Assembly (NCBI GenBank): GCA_947630005.1
Contig: CANRGB010000017.1
Coordinates: forward strand, 1 to 38,459
Origin: an uncultured Lachnospiraceae bacterium
GTDB lineage: Bacteria; Bacillota; Clostridia; Lachnospirales; Lachnospiraceae
Reading direction: 5' to 3'
Length of the DNA: 38,459 nucleotides
Notes under the pieces: generated by a model
What the model saw: the letters and a program-made list of their open reading frames with translations, nothing else
Told to the model about the DNA's origin: nothing
Databases searched by the model: none
Shown: one piece after another, positions 15,373 through 24,477 of the stretch
How the letters are laid out: every line of letters starts with the position of its first letter
How positions within the stretch are numbered: the stretch's first letter is position 1
Position numbers and translations under genes: made by a program

Positions 15373-18310
15373 TTTCCTGCTCCTTTCCTGTCTTATAATT
15401 CAGACCGTTTTGTAACAGAAGATGTTTCGCATCGTCTCTTTCCGAAATATATTTATTTACATTCTCAACAGCTTCCTCCGTAATCTGATACTGATACTTC
15501 ATGGAATCCATTGTCAGCATTTTTTCATATTCACGCAGTTTCTCCTTGTCTTCCTCAGAGCCGCTTTTTTTCATCGCGTCCAGTTCCGGGGCAATTACCC
15601 TGTTAAAATACCCTCCCAGGACATACGCGTCTTTTTCTGTCAGATCCTCAAGCTGTCCCAGAAATTCTTCTCCGCGCCAGTTCGACAGGCTTTCATCCTG
15701 CCGTCCTTTTTCCGCGGTCTGTATATACTGAAGATATTCGTTCCCCTTTTCTGCCTCGCTGCGGAGCAGATCCACATATGTCTCCGTATCCAGTTCGGCG
15801 CCTGACCAGGGCATTACCTCTCCGGAGGAAAGCAGGTCCTCAAGCATTTGCGCGGCCTGTTCGAACGATTCTGAGTTATCCTGCTCGAAATCTCTCTGAT
15901 TTGTGCCCATCCATATCTGGCATTCAATTTCATTGCCGTCTTTCTGATACCCGATCATCTCCTGCACTTTTCCATACATCTCCCCGACTTTTACGTAGGC
16001 GGAAACCGCTTTATCCAGTACATTTTCAGACAAACTGGCATTATACGCAGGCGGACCGGAGAAAAACGGCATGTACACCCAGCGGTACGTTCCCATCATC
16101 AGCAGGATTCCCATCGCTCCGAGAAACGCAATGCGGCCGTTTCTCCTGCGCCTGAATTTTTTTTCTGACGGCTCTCTGAGCGCAATCAGATATTCCTCAA
16201 TCACCTGGTGAATTATGTGATACCGCTTCTGTTCGTCCCGCACAATCAGTCCAAGCCTGCGCCACAGAATATCATGCACGATATAGCCGTACCATTCCTC
16301 TTCATTCATTTTTCCGCCCCGGATATCCGATAAATGTCCAATCCACTGCGGAAAAATCTTTATCATATCCCTTCCGGCCGCCCTTCGGTAACATTTCCTT
16401 ACCGCCGGAAAAAGCTGTTCATCCAGAACCGCCGTTCCTGCTTTGTGAATATATGCCGCAATCTCCGGAAGAACATAGTACAGAGCCGCTTCAACAGCCC
16501 ACCGATCCGGCGAATTATCCTGCAGACCGCGAATCGCCTTGCCGCATATCGCGTCAAAATAATATTCCAGAAGCTGCTTCTGAGAATCTATAAATACCTG
16601 CTTTTCCCTGGCCTGCGCGGTCTGGATAAAGATCGAAAGCATCATAGGCGTCCGCAAAAGCTGACACAGTTCCGGACTTTCCGGGCACAGCAGCCCATGC
16701 TCCGCCAGTATTTTTGTCATTTCTTCCTGGCGCAAAGGACAGAGTTCTATTTTCTGAAATGTAATCCTTTCGTCTCCGCTGCGGCCCGCCATCAGAAAAC
16801 GGACTCCCTCCAGTTCGGACAATTCATGAATCTCTTTAAAAAGAAGCTCCGTATCACCGGTTATCTCATTTAACCCATCCAGTAATATTACCAGGCGCGG
16901 ACGCTCACCCCGTTTTGTATGAATCGGCATCCCCAGCAGCCTGAGCAGCTCGTGTCTCGCCGTTTCCAGGCTGTCTGTCTCCGGCTTGAAGCGCAGCCCC
17001 ATCAGAATTCTGTCCTTAATATAATTTTTTTCGTCCGGCTTCCATCCATAAAGAGATATATAAGTCAGGGCCGGCTCCAGCGGACTGTAAACAGGACTTT
17101 GAACATACACGGAGCGCAGCAGAGCCGTAGTTTTTCCTACGCCGCCGCCGCCCAGTAAAATGGAGGACGTCCCTTTCGGCGATGTGATGAATTCTGTCAG
17201 ATCTTTTATCTGAAAAGTTTCCCCGTTCTCCGCCGCGGCCGCTATCGGATAAAGACGGCTTTCCTCGCTTATGTAATTCAAGCCGGGGTTCCTTTTTACC
17301 GTATGAATCACATCCGTCCTTCCGGCTTCCCACAGCGCCCAGTGCGTAATCCCTTTTCCGTCGATCCTGTCCTGCAGCTCCTCCAGATCCCGCCTCATTT
17401 CCGCCGCACTCTGGTATCTGCGCCTTGCCAGGGAGACAAGTCCCTTTTTCAGTATCTGCCTCACCATGCTCCACACAGTTTCCGGCATTCCTTCCAGGCA
17501 CTTTGCTCCGGAAAGATCCGGAGTGACCGTGCGGAGCATCTCTTCCTCCGTCAGGCGCCTGCCGGCAACACACTGAAAGAACACAGCTGTCATCGAATAA
17601 AGATCCGATGCAAATCCGATGCTGCCGATCCTTCCGCTTCTGATTTCAGGGGACGTATATCCTTCCTTTGTGCTGTGATAGATAATTGTTCCGCTGTGTA
17701 TTTCTTCCAGCGAATGAACACTGTTATAATCAATCAGCGTCACTCTTTCCTTTTTCCCGTTTCCGATCAGAAGAATATTATCCGGACTGATATCCAGATG
17801 CAGAAATCCGGAATTGTGAAACGTCTCCAGCACATTCAAAGCTCCCTGCAGACGGCGTATGTGAGTCGTCAGCGGTATTTTTTCCACACCTTCCAGCTCA
17901 AATTCTCTGTTCATGCTTCTGCCGCCGGTATACCCAAGCACAGAATATAATGTATTATGCAGTTCAAAGGTATTAATATTCGAATCAATGTCTCCCGGAT
18001 ATTTTTCCAGAATCCGGATATGGACTTCATTTCCTCTCATAAAACTGGTACGATGAAGTTCCGCCTCTTCCTGCGCGCCCGGATCCCACCGAATGTCTCC
18101 GTTCATATCCCGATATATGTTTCCTTCCGGATGATAGGGAAACAGCTCCTTGATCAATACCTGATGCCTTAAATTTTCCGACTGTCTGTCCGGATACGTC
18201 CCAAGATATACAAGCGCGTTTGAACCGCAGCCTGCCAGCGATTCAATTTTACAGTCCATTCCCGGAAAAGACAGTCTGGTTCCTGTCTGTAAAGGCTCTC
18301 GTCTGTCCAT
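15356..18310 (-). CDS. Ser/Thr kinase - NACHT-like NTPase - membrane segment fusion
   Basis: 984 residues. A kinase domain (about 1-320) has a glycine loop AGCGSNALVYLG, Lys in VLIKELFP, catalytic loop HLDISPDNIL near 170, the DFG equivalent IDYNS near 191, and GYTSPEIRSG. A STAND/NACHT-like NTPase follows: Walker A LGGGGVGKTTALL near 388 and Walker B RLVILLDGLNEITG near 478. The Asp-Gly-Leu-Asn-Glu form is typical of NACHT proteins. One membrane helix lies at about 727-750 (IAFLGAMGILLMMGTYRWVY). The last 230 residues are charged, helical and unrecognised. GGAGG precedes the ATG. A kinase joined to a signalling NTPase suggests a stress or invasion sensor; the trigger and targets are unknown. 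Confidence 0.85.
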   Translation of the reverse strand: MDRREPLQTGTRLSFPGMDCKIESLAGCGSNALVYLGTYPDRQSENLRHQVLIKELFPYHPEGNIYRDMNGDIRWDPGAQEEAELHRTSFMRGNEVHIRILEKYPGDIDSNINTFELHNTLYSVLGYTGGRSMNREFELEGVEKIPLTTHIRRLQGALNVLETFHNSGFLHLDISPDNILLIGNGKKERVTLIDYNSVHSLEEIHSGTIIYHSTKEGYTSPEIRSGRIGSIGFASDLYSMTAVFFQCVAGRRLTEEEMLRTVTPDLSGAKCLEGMPETVWSMVRQILKKGLVSLARRRYQSAAEMRRDLEELQDRIDGKGITHWALWEAGRTDVIHTVKRNPGLNYISEESRLYPIAAAAENGETFQIKDLTEFITSPKGTSSILLGGGGVGKTTALLRSVYVQSPVYSPLEPALTYISLYGWKPDEKNYIKDRILMGLRFKPETDSLETARHELLRLLGMPIHTKRGERPRLVILLDGLNEITGDTELLFKEIHELSELEGVRFLMAGRSGDERITFQKIELCPLRQEEMTKILAEHGLLCPESPELCQLLRTPMMLSIFIQTAQAREKQVFIDSQKQLLEYYFDAICGKAIRGLQDNSPDRWAVEAALYYVLPEIAAYIHKAGTAVLDEQLFPAVRKCYRRAAGRDMIKIFPQWIGHLSDIRGGKMNEEEWYGYIVHDILWRRLGLIVRDEQKRYHIIHQVIEEYLIALREPSEKKFRRRRNGRIAFLGAMGILLMMGTYRWVYMPFFSGPPAYNASLSENVLDKAVSAYVKVGEMYGKVQEMIGYQKDGNEIECQIWMGTNQRDFEQDNSESFEQAAQMLEDLLSSGEVMPWSGAELDTETYVDLLRSEAEKGNEYLQYIQTAEKGRQDESLSNWRGEEFLGQLEDLTEKDAYVLGGYFNRVIAPELDAMKKSGSEEDKEKLREYEKMLTMDSMKYQYQITEEAVENVNKYISERDDAKHLLLQNGLNYKTGKEQENEKIF

Positions 18311-18395
18311 ATGATCCTCCTTTCCTGCCAGGCGTTTTCTTTACAGCTATAATTATAACTGTCCCGGAAAAATCTATTTGAAAAGAATTTCCTTC

Positions 18396-19556
18396 TCAGT
18401 CCTCAGGAAGTTCTCCAAACATTTCTTTAAACAAATCCCTCAGTCTGGAGTCCATATCGAACAGATTCTGCGCGCAGATGCCGTACATAATCAGCCAGTC
18501 AAAGGGAGAGCGGGGATCCAGCGTTGAGAAGCCGCAGCTGATCAGCATATCATTGAGACGCTGATACATATCTTCAAAAATATCCTCCGCCGTAAATTCA
18601 TCATCTTCCGGCTCTTCCGCCGTAGCAAGGAAAAGCAGAATCAGCACCTTTCTCGTCACATCAATCCTGCGGTTAGACATTTTGGACAGTCCGGCCTCAT
18701 TCGGCCAGTTTTTCCGCACATATTTGTGCACAATCTTTCTTACATAGTCCTCCTCCGCCTCCTGTTCCTCATTCCTCACATTATTCTGGAACATATATTC
18801 TCTGAGAACATCCTTTAATGACAGATCTTCCCCTTTGAATACAGCAGATGCTTTTACCAGTTCATCCTGAGGATTCTGCAGCCTTTTCAGCCAGACCTTA
18901 AAATAATGATACGCCGTGTTATGAAACTGTCCCAGTTTGTCCGAAGACCGGCGTATATAATCAAGCAGCTCTTCTTCTGTGCGCAGTTTATATATTTCAT
19001 TGCGGATAATTGGTGTGAAGCTGTCCGGAAGCGGATTTTTACTTTCTTTTTCAGGCCTTGGAATCGAAGCTGCTTTTTTCTCCAGTTCCTGCGCCTCCTG
19101 ATAAGTCATTCCGTTTTTTAACGCAAATATGTACGCGATCTCGCTCGGATTCCTCCAGTGAAATCCCTCTTCTGATATCGACAAGACAAGCTGCTCTGCC
19201 TTATCATAAGAAAGTCCAAGAATAAAGCAGAGCTCTATGGCTTTTTCTTTATCGATTGCGACTGACTTATCCGCATTCAGCCATCCCCGCACCAGTCTTT
19301 CCACCGCTTCTTTCTTTCTGCCGGGATCATTTTTTAGCAGACCTTCAATCAGAACCGGCTTCAGGTCTTTTTCAGGGGCAGCTTTCTGCAGTTTTTCACG
19401 AAAAGATCGGATTTTCGCTTCCTTCTCCAGATAACAGACCGCTTCCTCAATATTCATCCCGGATACCGCATGGTCAAACATCCCCTGTGAAACAACTGTC
19501 ATTTTCTGTCTCATATCATAACTTTCCTTTTTTGCGTCGTGATCATCCCATCCCAT
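18396..19556 (-). CDS. conserved-looking protein of unknown function, kinase-linked
   Basis: 386 residues, not recognised. It starts MGWDDHDAKKESYDMRQKM (GAGGAG 8 bases upstream of the ATG). It is soluble, highly charged and appears all-helical, with segments such as MNIEEAVCYLEKEAK, EKAIELCFILGLSYDKAEQL and a C-terminal DPRSPFDWLIMYGICAQN. The latter parts look like a helical repeat or HTH-like bundle, and the phrase FILGLSYDKAEQLVL resembles helices of small helix-turn-helix regulators. It precedes the kinase-NACHT gene by 85 bases and has its own promoter, so it may be a regulator or substrate of that kinase (inference). Confidence 0.7.
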   Translation of the reverse strand: MGWDDHDAKKESYDMRQKMTVVSQGMFDHAVSGMNIEEAVCYLEKEAKIRSFREKLQKAAPEKDLKPVLIEGLLKNDPGRKKEAVERLVRGWLNADKSVAIDKEKAIELCFILGLSYDKAEQLVLSISEEGFHWRNPSEIAYIFALKNGMTYQEAQELEKKAASIPRPEKESKNPLPDSFTPIIRNEIYKLRTEEELLDYIRRSSDKLGQFHNTAYHYFKVWLKRLQNPQDELVKASAVFKGEDLSLKDVLREYMFQNNVRNEEQEAEEDYVRKIVHKYVRKNWPNEAGLSKMSNRRIDVTRKVLILLFLATAEEPEDDEFTAEDIFEDMYQRLNDMLISCGFSTLDPRSPFDWLIMYGICAQNLFDMDSRLRDLFKEMFGELPED

Positions 19557-19627
19557 ATCATAGTCTCCTCATTGATTTGTTTTAATTCTGCCGCTGCGAT
19601 TTTCACTTTTATAAGTTGCTTTTTAAT

Positions 19628-19656
19628 ATACTACAATATTTTTCTTCATAATACAA
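19628..19656 (-). promoter_or_regulatory. probable promoter for the 386-residue protein / kinase-NACHT unit
   Basis: On the minus strand TTGTAT (19651-19656), a 17-base spacer and TAGTAT (19628-19633), in a very AT-rich stretch about 72 bases before the ATG at 19556. It lies after the terminator of the P-type ATPase gene, so this group of genes can be transcribed separately. Confidence 0.5.
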
Positions 19657-19691
19657 TTTATTTTAATTTTTATTGTTTAAAAAATGATCGA

Positions 19692-19772
19692 GCAGGAGGC
19701 GGTTTTTCCTCCTGCCCGCCTGCGCGGCCCGCATGCTGCGCAGCAGCTGATTTCCTTATGCGGGCCTGCGCA
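19692..19772. other. two further strong hairpins next to the ATPase terminator
   Basis: GCAGGAGG (19692-19699) / CCTCCTGC (19708-19715) forms one hairpin. The arms 19721-19734 and 19758-19772 (core GGCCCGCAT / ATGCGGGCC, extended by TGCGC / GCGCA with one bulged T) form another. With the terminator at 19774-19805 this gives three stems in 115 bases. No gene lies here. Confidence 0.7.
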
Positions 19773-19773
19773 T

Positions 19774-19805
19774 CAAAAAAAATGGGACCGCAGGCAGTCC
19801 CATTT
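19774..19805 (-). terminator. intrinsic terminator of the ter operon/P-type ATPase
   Basis: Stem AATGGGAC (19781-19788) / GTCCCATT (19797-19804), 8-base loop, followed on the minus strand by a run of T (complement of 19775-19782). It begins about 30 bases after the ATPase stop codon. Confidence 0.85.
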
Positions 19806-19834
19806 TCCGTATTCGTGTCTTCTTCTGTTTTCGG

Positions 19835-22468
19835 TTACTTCTTCGACACAACAGCCTTTCTGATCAGATCGACCGGTATGATCAGAACAGCCAGCAGCAT
19901 CGATACGAACAGCGCCTTTAAATTCAGCATGGTTGTGCTGAATACTTCGCCGCCGATCTCGATCATAATTGTCTGCAGCACGAAGATTGCTCCCATGACA
20001 AGTATGAACTTCTTGTTCTCCCCGATATGCTCAAACAGGTTGAAGCGCTCGGAGCGCGTATTCAGACTGTTGAATATGATCGAGTAGATAAAGAACGCGA
20101 ACATAAAGGTCTTTTCATAGAGTTCCGGATCCGCGCAGGAGGCAGGTGTGACAAAGTCTGTGATCCCGCCAACGTTTTCAAGGATCAGAATGGAGCCCAG
20201 CGTGATAAAGATCGCGCTTGTGCCGATCGCAGTTTTGATGTAGGTCGTAAGAATATTATCCGTTCTCTTCGCGGGCTTGTCATTCATATACCGGTCCAGA
20301 ATCGGTTCTCCTCCAAACGCCATGGCCGCAAGCGTGTCCATGATCAGGTTGATCCAGAGGATCTGCACGATGGAGAACGGCTCCGTCCATCCGAGGATCG
20401 GCGCGATGATATTCATAAGCAGCGTACTGATGTTGACCGTAAGCTGGAAAATAAGGAATTTTCCGACCGATTTCGCCATAGTCCTGCTGTTCAGCACACA
20501 GTCCTTGATGGAGGTAAGGCTGTTGTTCAGAATAACGACGTCGCCGGCTTCCTGCGCCACCGCGGTTCCGTCTCCCATGGCAAATCCGATATCCGCCTGT
20601 TTCAGAGCGGGCGCATCGTTCACGCCGTCTCCGGTCATACCGCAGACGTTTTCCAGCTGCTGCGATATCGATACCAGTCTTTTCTTATCCAGAGGCTTCG
20701 CTCTGCTGACGACCTTGAGCCTCGGCAGGTTCTTCTTGAGCTCCTCATCCGACATCTGCTCCAGCTGTTCGTGCGTGAGCACGACGTCCGTCTTTTCATC
20801 TTTGAGAACTCCGGCTTCCTTCGCTATGGCCACCGCCGTCTCCTCGGCGTCGCCGGTCACCATCACGACCTGGATCCCCGCGTTGTTCAGGATCTCCACC
20901 GTCTCGACAGCGTCCGTTCTTACATTGTCACGCAGGCACAGCACCGCCATCAGCACGGTCTTTCCGTCGGCGATCTTCACCGTGGACAGCAGCTTCATGG
21001 TCCGCTTCGCCTGCGCGATCATCTGCTCCTGCACGCGCTTTTTGTCGTCCGCCGAAAACGCTCTGACTTCTCCGTCCGGAAGCATATAATGCGTGACAGA
21101 ATCGATGATATTCTCCGTCGCGCCTTTCCAGTATACGGTTCCGTCCTTTAAGGAAACCGTCGCACATTTTTTCTCGGAATCAAAGCCGCTGATCTCAAGC
21201 ACTTTGTCCGAAGCGCCATTCGAAGGGTCGTATCCGTTCGCAAGTGCGTAGGCCAGAAGCGCCCGGTCCATGTTATTGCTGCCGATGGGCTTCCCTTCCG
21301 AAACCTTCGCGAGGTTGTTCAGAGTGATCGCCTCAATAAATTCCCGGCTCTGGATCGAACTGACAAGTTTTCCGTCTCCGGTTATAAACTCCACCAGGGA
21401 AAGATTTCCCTGCGTGATCGTTCCCGTCTTATCGCTGAAAAGGACATTCATGTAGGCGGAATCGGAGAAAGCGGCCTTGTGGCTTACAAGGATATTCTTC
21501 TTGTACATGGATTCCGTGTTCATCGACTGAACCAGGCTGTTCATCATCGGCAGTCCTTCCGGAACCGCCATGATAACGATCGACGCCATAAGCATGACCG
21601 CCTCGGCGACAAGCAGCAGAACAGAGACCGGCGTTATGGCCTGATCCGCCCGCATGACCGTCAGGACGACATGCAGGATACCGGCGACCGCGGCCGCGGA
21701 TACGCCAAGCTTTCCGATTCCGGCCGCAACCACTTCAAGCTTAAGGCTCGAAGTATCTTTCCGCTCTTCTTCCTCATCGTCGGTCAGCGCCTTGTTGATC
21801 TTTCCAAGCTCGGACGCGTCGCCGATCACCGTCGCGGTCATATAGGCTTCTCCGGACGTCACGACAGAACCCATAAACACTTTATGCGCGGACGCGTAAT
21901 CGGTGGACTCCGCCTCTTCCATGGTGTCCGCCGCGGATTTGCTCTCATCCCTGGACTCGCCGTTCAGCGCCGCCTGCGAAACCTTTATGTTTCCTTCAAA
22001 CAAAAGGCCGTCAACCGGAACCTTGTCGCCGGCCTGCACCAGCACGGTATCGCCCTTAACAATTTCACTTGTCAGAATATTGATAAGCTTCCCGTTCCGG
22101 ATCACCTTGGCGAACGTTTTGCTGTACTCTTCCTGCAGCGCCTCGCTCCGCGAGCTGTTTCTGTACTCGGACAGTGTGCTGAATCCGGTGGCCAGCGCGA
22201 TCGCCAGTATGATACTGATGATTTCCACGACGTCGTTCTCGCCGGCAAGGGCGGGCACAAAGGCTCCCAGGACAGCAAGCGCTATCTTTAACACAAGAGC
22301 GGCGCACAGAACCTTGATCCATATATCGTCGAAAGCGCCGATGAACATAGACCAGAGCGACTCCGCTTCCTTCTTCGCGAGTTCGTTGGTCCCATACTGC
22401 TGTTTGCTCTTTTCAGCTTCCGCGTCGGACAGGCCGCGCATCAGCGCTTCTTTGTTTAAATCATTCAT
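19835..22468 (-). CDS. P-type ATPase, PMCA-like calcium-translocating
   Basis: 877 residues. It pumps cations, most likely Ca2+ out of the cell, using ATP. An N-terminal cation ATPase domain (GLSDAEAEKSKQQYGTNEL) leads into the membrane helices, with the actuator loop near VLVQAGDKVPVDGLLFEG. The M4 motif is PEGLPMMNSLVQ near 303, of the calcium pump type. The phosphorylation site is FSDKTGTITQGN (Asp near 345), and the hinge is MTGDGVNDAPALKQADIGF near 611. Helices continue to the C-terminus. GGGAGG lies upstream of the ATG. It is the last gene of the ter operon, 70 bases after a terD gene. Calcium ATPases recur beside ter genes, which fits with TerD proteins binding calcium. Confidence 0.93.
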   Translation of the reverse strand: MNDLNKEALMRGLSDAEAEKSKQQYGTNELAKKEAESLWSMFIGAFDDIWIKVLCAALVLKIALAVLGAFVPALAGENDVVEIISIILAIALATGFSTLSEYRNSSRSEALQEEYSKTFAKVIRNGKLINILTSEIVKGDTVLVQAGDKVPVDGLLFEGNIKVSQAALNGESRDESKSAADTMEEAESTDYASAHKVFMGSVVTSGEAYMTATVIGDASELGKINKALTDDEEEERKDTSSLKLEVVAAGIGKLGVSAAAVAGILHVVLTVMRADQAITPVSVLLLVAEAVMLMASIVIMAVPEGLPMMNSLVQSMNTESMYKKNILVSHKAAFSDSAYMNVLFSDKTGTITQGNLSLVEFITGDGKLVSSIQSREFIEAITLNNLAKVSEGKPIGSNNMDRALLAYALANGYDPSNGASDKVLEISGFDSEKKCATVSLKDGTVYWKGATENIIDSVTHYMLPDGEVRAFSADDKKRVQEQMIAQAKRTMKLLSTVKIADGKTVLMAVLCLRDNVRTDAVETVEILNNAGIQVVMVTGDAEETAVAIAKEAGVLKDEKTDVVLTHEQLEQMSDEELKKNLPRLKVVSRAKPLDKKRLVSISQQLENVCGMTGDGVNDAPALKQADIGFAMGDGTAVAQEAGDVVILNNSLTSIKDCVLNSRTMAKSVGKFLIFQLTVNISTLLMNIIAPILGWTEPFSIVQILWINLIMDTLAAMAFGGEPILDRYMNDKPAKRTDNILTTYIKTAIGTSAIFITLGSILILENVGGITDFVTPASCADPELYEKTFMFAFFIYSIIFNSLNTRSERFNLFEHIGENKKFILVMGAIFVLQTIMIEIGGEVFSTTMLNLKALFVSMLLAVLIIPVDLIRKAVVSKK

Positions 22469-22537
22469 TGAAAAATAACCTCCCTCTCCTCAATCCCCTG
22501 TACAGTCACAACGGGGGATCCGTCCTGAAGATATGCC

Positions 22538-23125
22538 CTACCCGAACCTTTTCACCAGTTCTCTGAGGCCGGGATCTTTCGTTCCCTGACCGATCGCGCT
22601 GAATTTCCATTCGCCGTTGTACCGGTACACTTCCCCGAAGATCATCGCCGTCATCCCGGAGTAATCCTCGGTAAGATTATACTTGCACATTTCCCGATTG
22701 TTCCTGGCGTCCACCAGGCGGATAAACGCGTTACGGATCATTCCGAAGTGCTGCTTCCTCGGCACGGCCTGATAAATGTTGACAACGAGCACGACCTTGT
22801 TATACTCCTGCGGCATCGCGGAGAGATCGATCAGGATCTGTTCGTCGTCGCCTTCCCCGGCTCCTGTAAGATTGTCGCCCATATGCTGCACGGTCCCTGA
22901 TTTGTGTCTCAGGTTCCCGAAATAGACAACATCGGAAATATCCCTCAGCTTATTGTCCTTTAATAAAACGGCCGACGCGTCGCAGTCGATCGCCTGCGGT
23001 TTTGGCTTGAAAAGGCCTCTGGGCTGCTCCACTTCGTCCCAGCCCAGCCCGACCATGATCCTGGACAATCCGGCGTTATCCTTGGACAGACTCACTTTCT
23101 GTCCTTTCTGCAAACTGACTGACAT
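22538..23125 (-). CDS. terD: TerD family protein with insertion in the first calcium loop region
   Basis: 195 residues, TerD (tellurite resistance/stress) family. It starts [20 protein letters not shown] and continues IMVGLGWDE. Where the usual family has [10 protein letters not shown], this copy reads AIDCDASAVLL after an extra LFKPKPQ stretch. The second acidic loop, [15 protein letters not shown], is intact, so calcium binding is likely kept. The end is EVYRYNGEWKFSAIGQG. It is the fourth terD of the operon and the most diverged of the three clustered copies. 70 bases before the calcium ATPase gene; AAGGAGG-like site upstream. Confidence 0.92.
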   Translation of the reverse strand: MSVSLQKGQKVSLSKDNAGLSRIMVGLGWDEVEQPRGLFKPKPQAIDCDASAVLLKDNKLRDISDVVYFGNLRHKSGTVQHMGDNLTGAGEGDDEQILIDLSAMPQEYNKVVLVVNIYQAVPRKQHFGMIRNAFIRLVDARNNREMCKYNLTEDYSGMTAMIFGEVYRYNGEWKFSAIGQGTKDPGLRELVKRFG

Positions 23126-23255
23126 AAATCCAACCTCCTCTTATTCTTTTGGTATTTCGGTATTTTCTGCATCGCGAAGCGCCGCTTCGTTCACGGCAGA
23201 CCGGAGCGCGAACCGCCATTTCCGTTCCGGCTCCGGCCCAGCGGCAAGGCTGCCG

Positions 23256-23837
23256 CTACTCCACATCCACGCCGTAATTGGCGCACAGCGCGGCAAGGCC
23301 GCCCTGGTAGCCGCTTCCGACAGCGTTAAACTTCCATTCGTTGTTGTTCTTATAAAGTTCCCCGAACACGGCGGCCGTCTCGATGGAGAAATCCTCGCCG
23401 AGATCGTAGCGGACCAGTTCTTCCCCGTTCTCTTCGTTATAGATACGGACAAAGGCGTTGCTCACCTGCCCGAAATTCTGCCGTCTGTTCTCCGCCTCGT
23501 AGATCGTGACTGTAAACGCTATTTTTGAAATATTCGCGGGAACTTTGGAAAGATCCACACGGATCTGTTCGTCGTCGCCGTCCCCGGCTCCCGTAAGATT
23601 ATCCCCCATATGCTGGACGCTTCCCGACGGATCCTTCAGATTTCCGAAAAACACGAAATCCCGCTGATCCGGCACTCTGCCCGTGTCCGCAAGAAGAAAC
23701 GCAGACGCGTCGAGGTCAAAATCCCCTCCGGTATCAAACGCGTTGACATCCCATCCAACGCCCACCACCACATTTTTCAGCCCCGGATTTCCTTTTGTAA
23801 GACTGACCTTCTGGCCTTTCTGTAAACTCACCGGCAT
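23256..23837 (-). CDS. terD: TerD family calcium-binding stress protein
   Basis: 193 residues from the ATG at 23837, where AGGAGG lies 8 bases upstream; an in-frame extension to 23891 has no site. Canonical Ter[35 protein letters not shown], first loop [10 protein letters not shown], second loop [15 protein letters not shown], then [18 protein letters not shown] and [17 protein letters not shown]. All acidic calcium-loop positions of the family are present. It is cytoplasmic. The neighbouring copies flank it and are about as similar to each other as recent duplicates. Confidence 0.95.
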   Translation of the reverse strand: MPVSLQKGQKVSLTKGNPGLKNVVVGVGWDVNAFDTGGDFDLDASAFLLADTGRVPDQRDFVFFGNLKDPSGSVQHMGDNLTGAGDGDDEQIRVDLSKVPANISKIAFTVTIYEAENRRQNFGQVSNAFVRIYNEENGEELVRYDLGEDFSIETAAVFGELYKNNNEWKFNAVGSGYQGGLAALCANYGVDVE

Positions 23838-23860
23838 AAAATCACCTCCTGTTTTTGCCT

Positions 23861-24442
23861 TTATTCCACGTCGATGCCGTAATGCCCGCACAGCGCGGCC
23901 AGACCGCCCTGGAAGCCGCTTCCAATCGCGTTGAACTTCCAGAGACCGTTATTTTTGTACAGCTCACCCATGACAATCGCCGTTTCAATCGAGAAATCCT
24001 CTCCCAGGTCATACCGGACAATCTCAGCCCCGGAGGCTTCATCCACCAGACGGATAAACGCGTTGGACACCTGGCCGAAATTCTGATGCCTGATTTCCGA
24101 ATCATAGATCGTGACCGTAAAAGCGATCTTTTCAATATTCGCGGGAACCTTGGAGAGATCCACCTCGATCTGCTCGTCGTCGCCTTCCCCGTCGCCTGTC
24201 CGGTTATCGCCCATATGCTTTACCGCGCCGCTCGCGTGAGCCAGATTGCCGTAAAAGATAAATTCCTTCTCCGTCGGGCACTTTCCGTTCGCCCCGAGCA
24301 GGAACGCCGACACGTCAAGGTCAAACTCCGAGCCTGAATCATACTCATTGGCGTCCCAGCCAAGACCTACCATAATATTTTTGAGTCCGGGGTTGTCCTT
24401 CGTTAAATCTACCCGCTGTCCCTTTGACAAATTAATTGGCAT
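23861..24442 (-). CDS. terD: TerD family calcium-binding stress protein
   Basis: 193 residues: [35 protein letters not shown], first loop [10 protein letters not shown], second loop [33 protein letters not shown] and [17 protein letters not shown]. It aligns with the next gene over its full length, so the pair looks like a tandem duplication. Only 23 bases separate the two. An AGGAGG-like site precedes the ATG. Family members bind calcium and protect against tellurite, oxidative or envelope stress; the exact role is not fixed. Confidence 0.95.
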   Translation of the reverse strand: MPINLSKGQRVDLTKDNPGLKNIMVGLGWDANEYDSGSEFDLDVSAFLLGANGKCPTEKEFIFYGNLAHASGAVKHMGDNRTGDGEGDDEQIEVDLSKVPANIEKIAFTVTIYDSEIRHQNFGQVSNAFIRLVDEASGAEIVRYDLGEDFSIETAIVMGELYKNNGLWKFNAIGSGFQGGLAALCGHYGIDVE

Positions 24443-24477
24443 TTTAAAACCTCCTTTAAAAATTATATACCAAGGCC

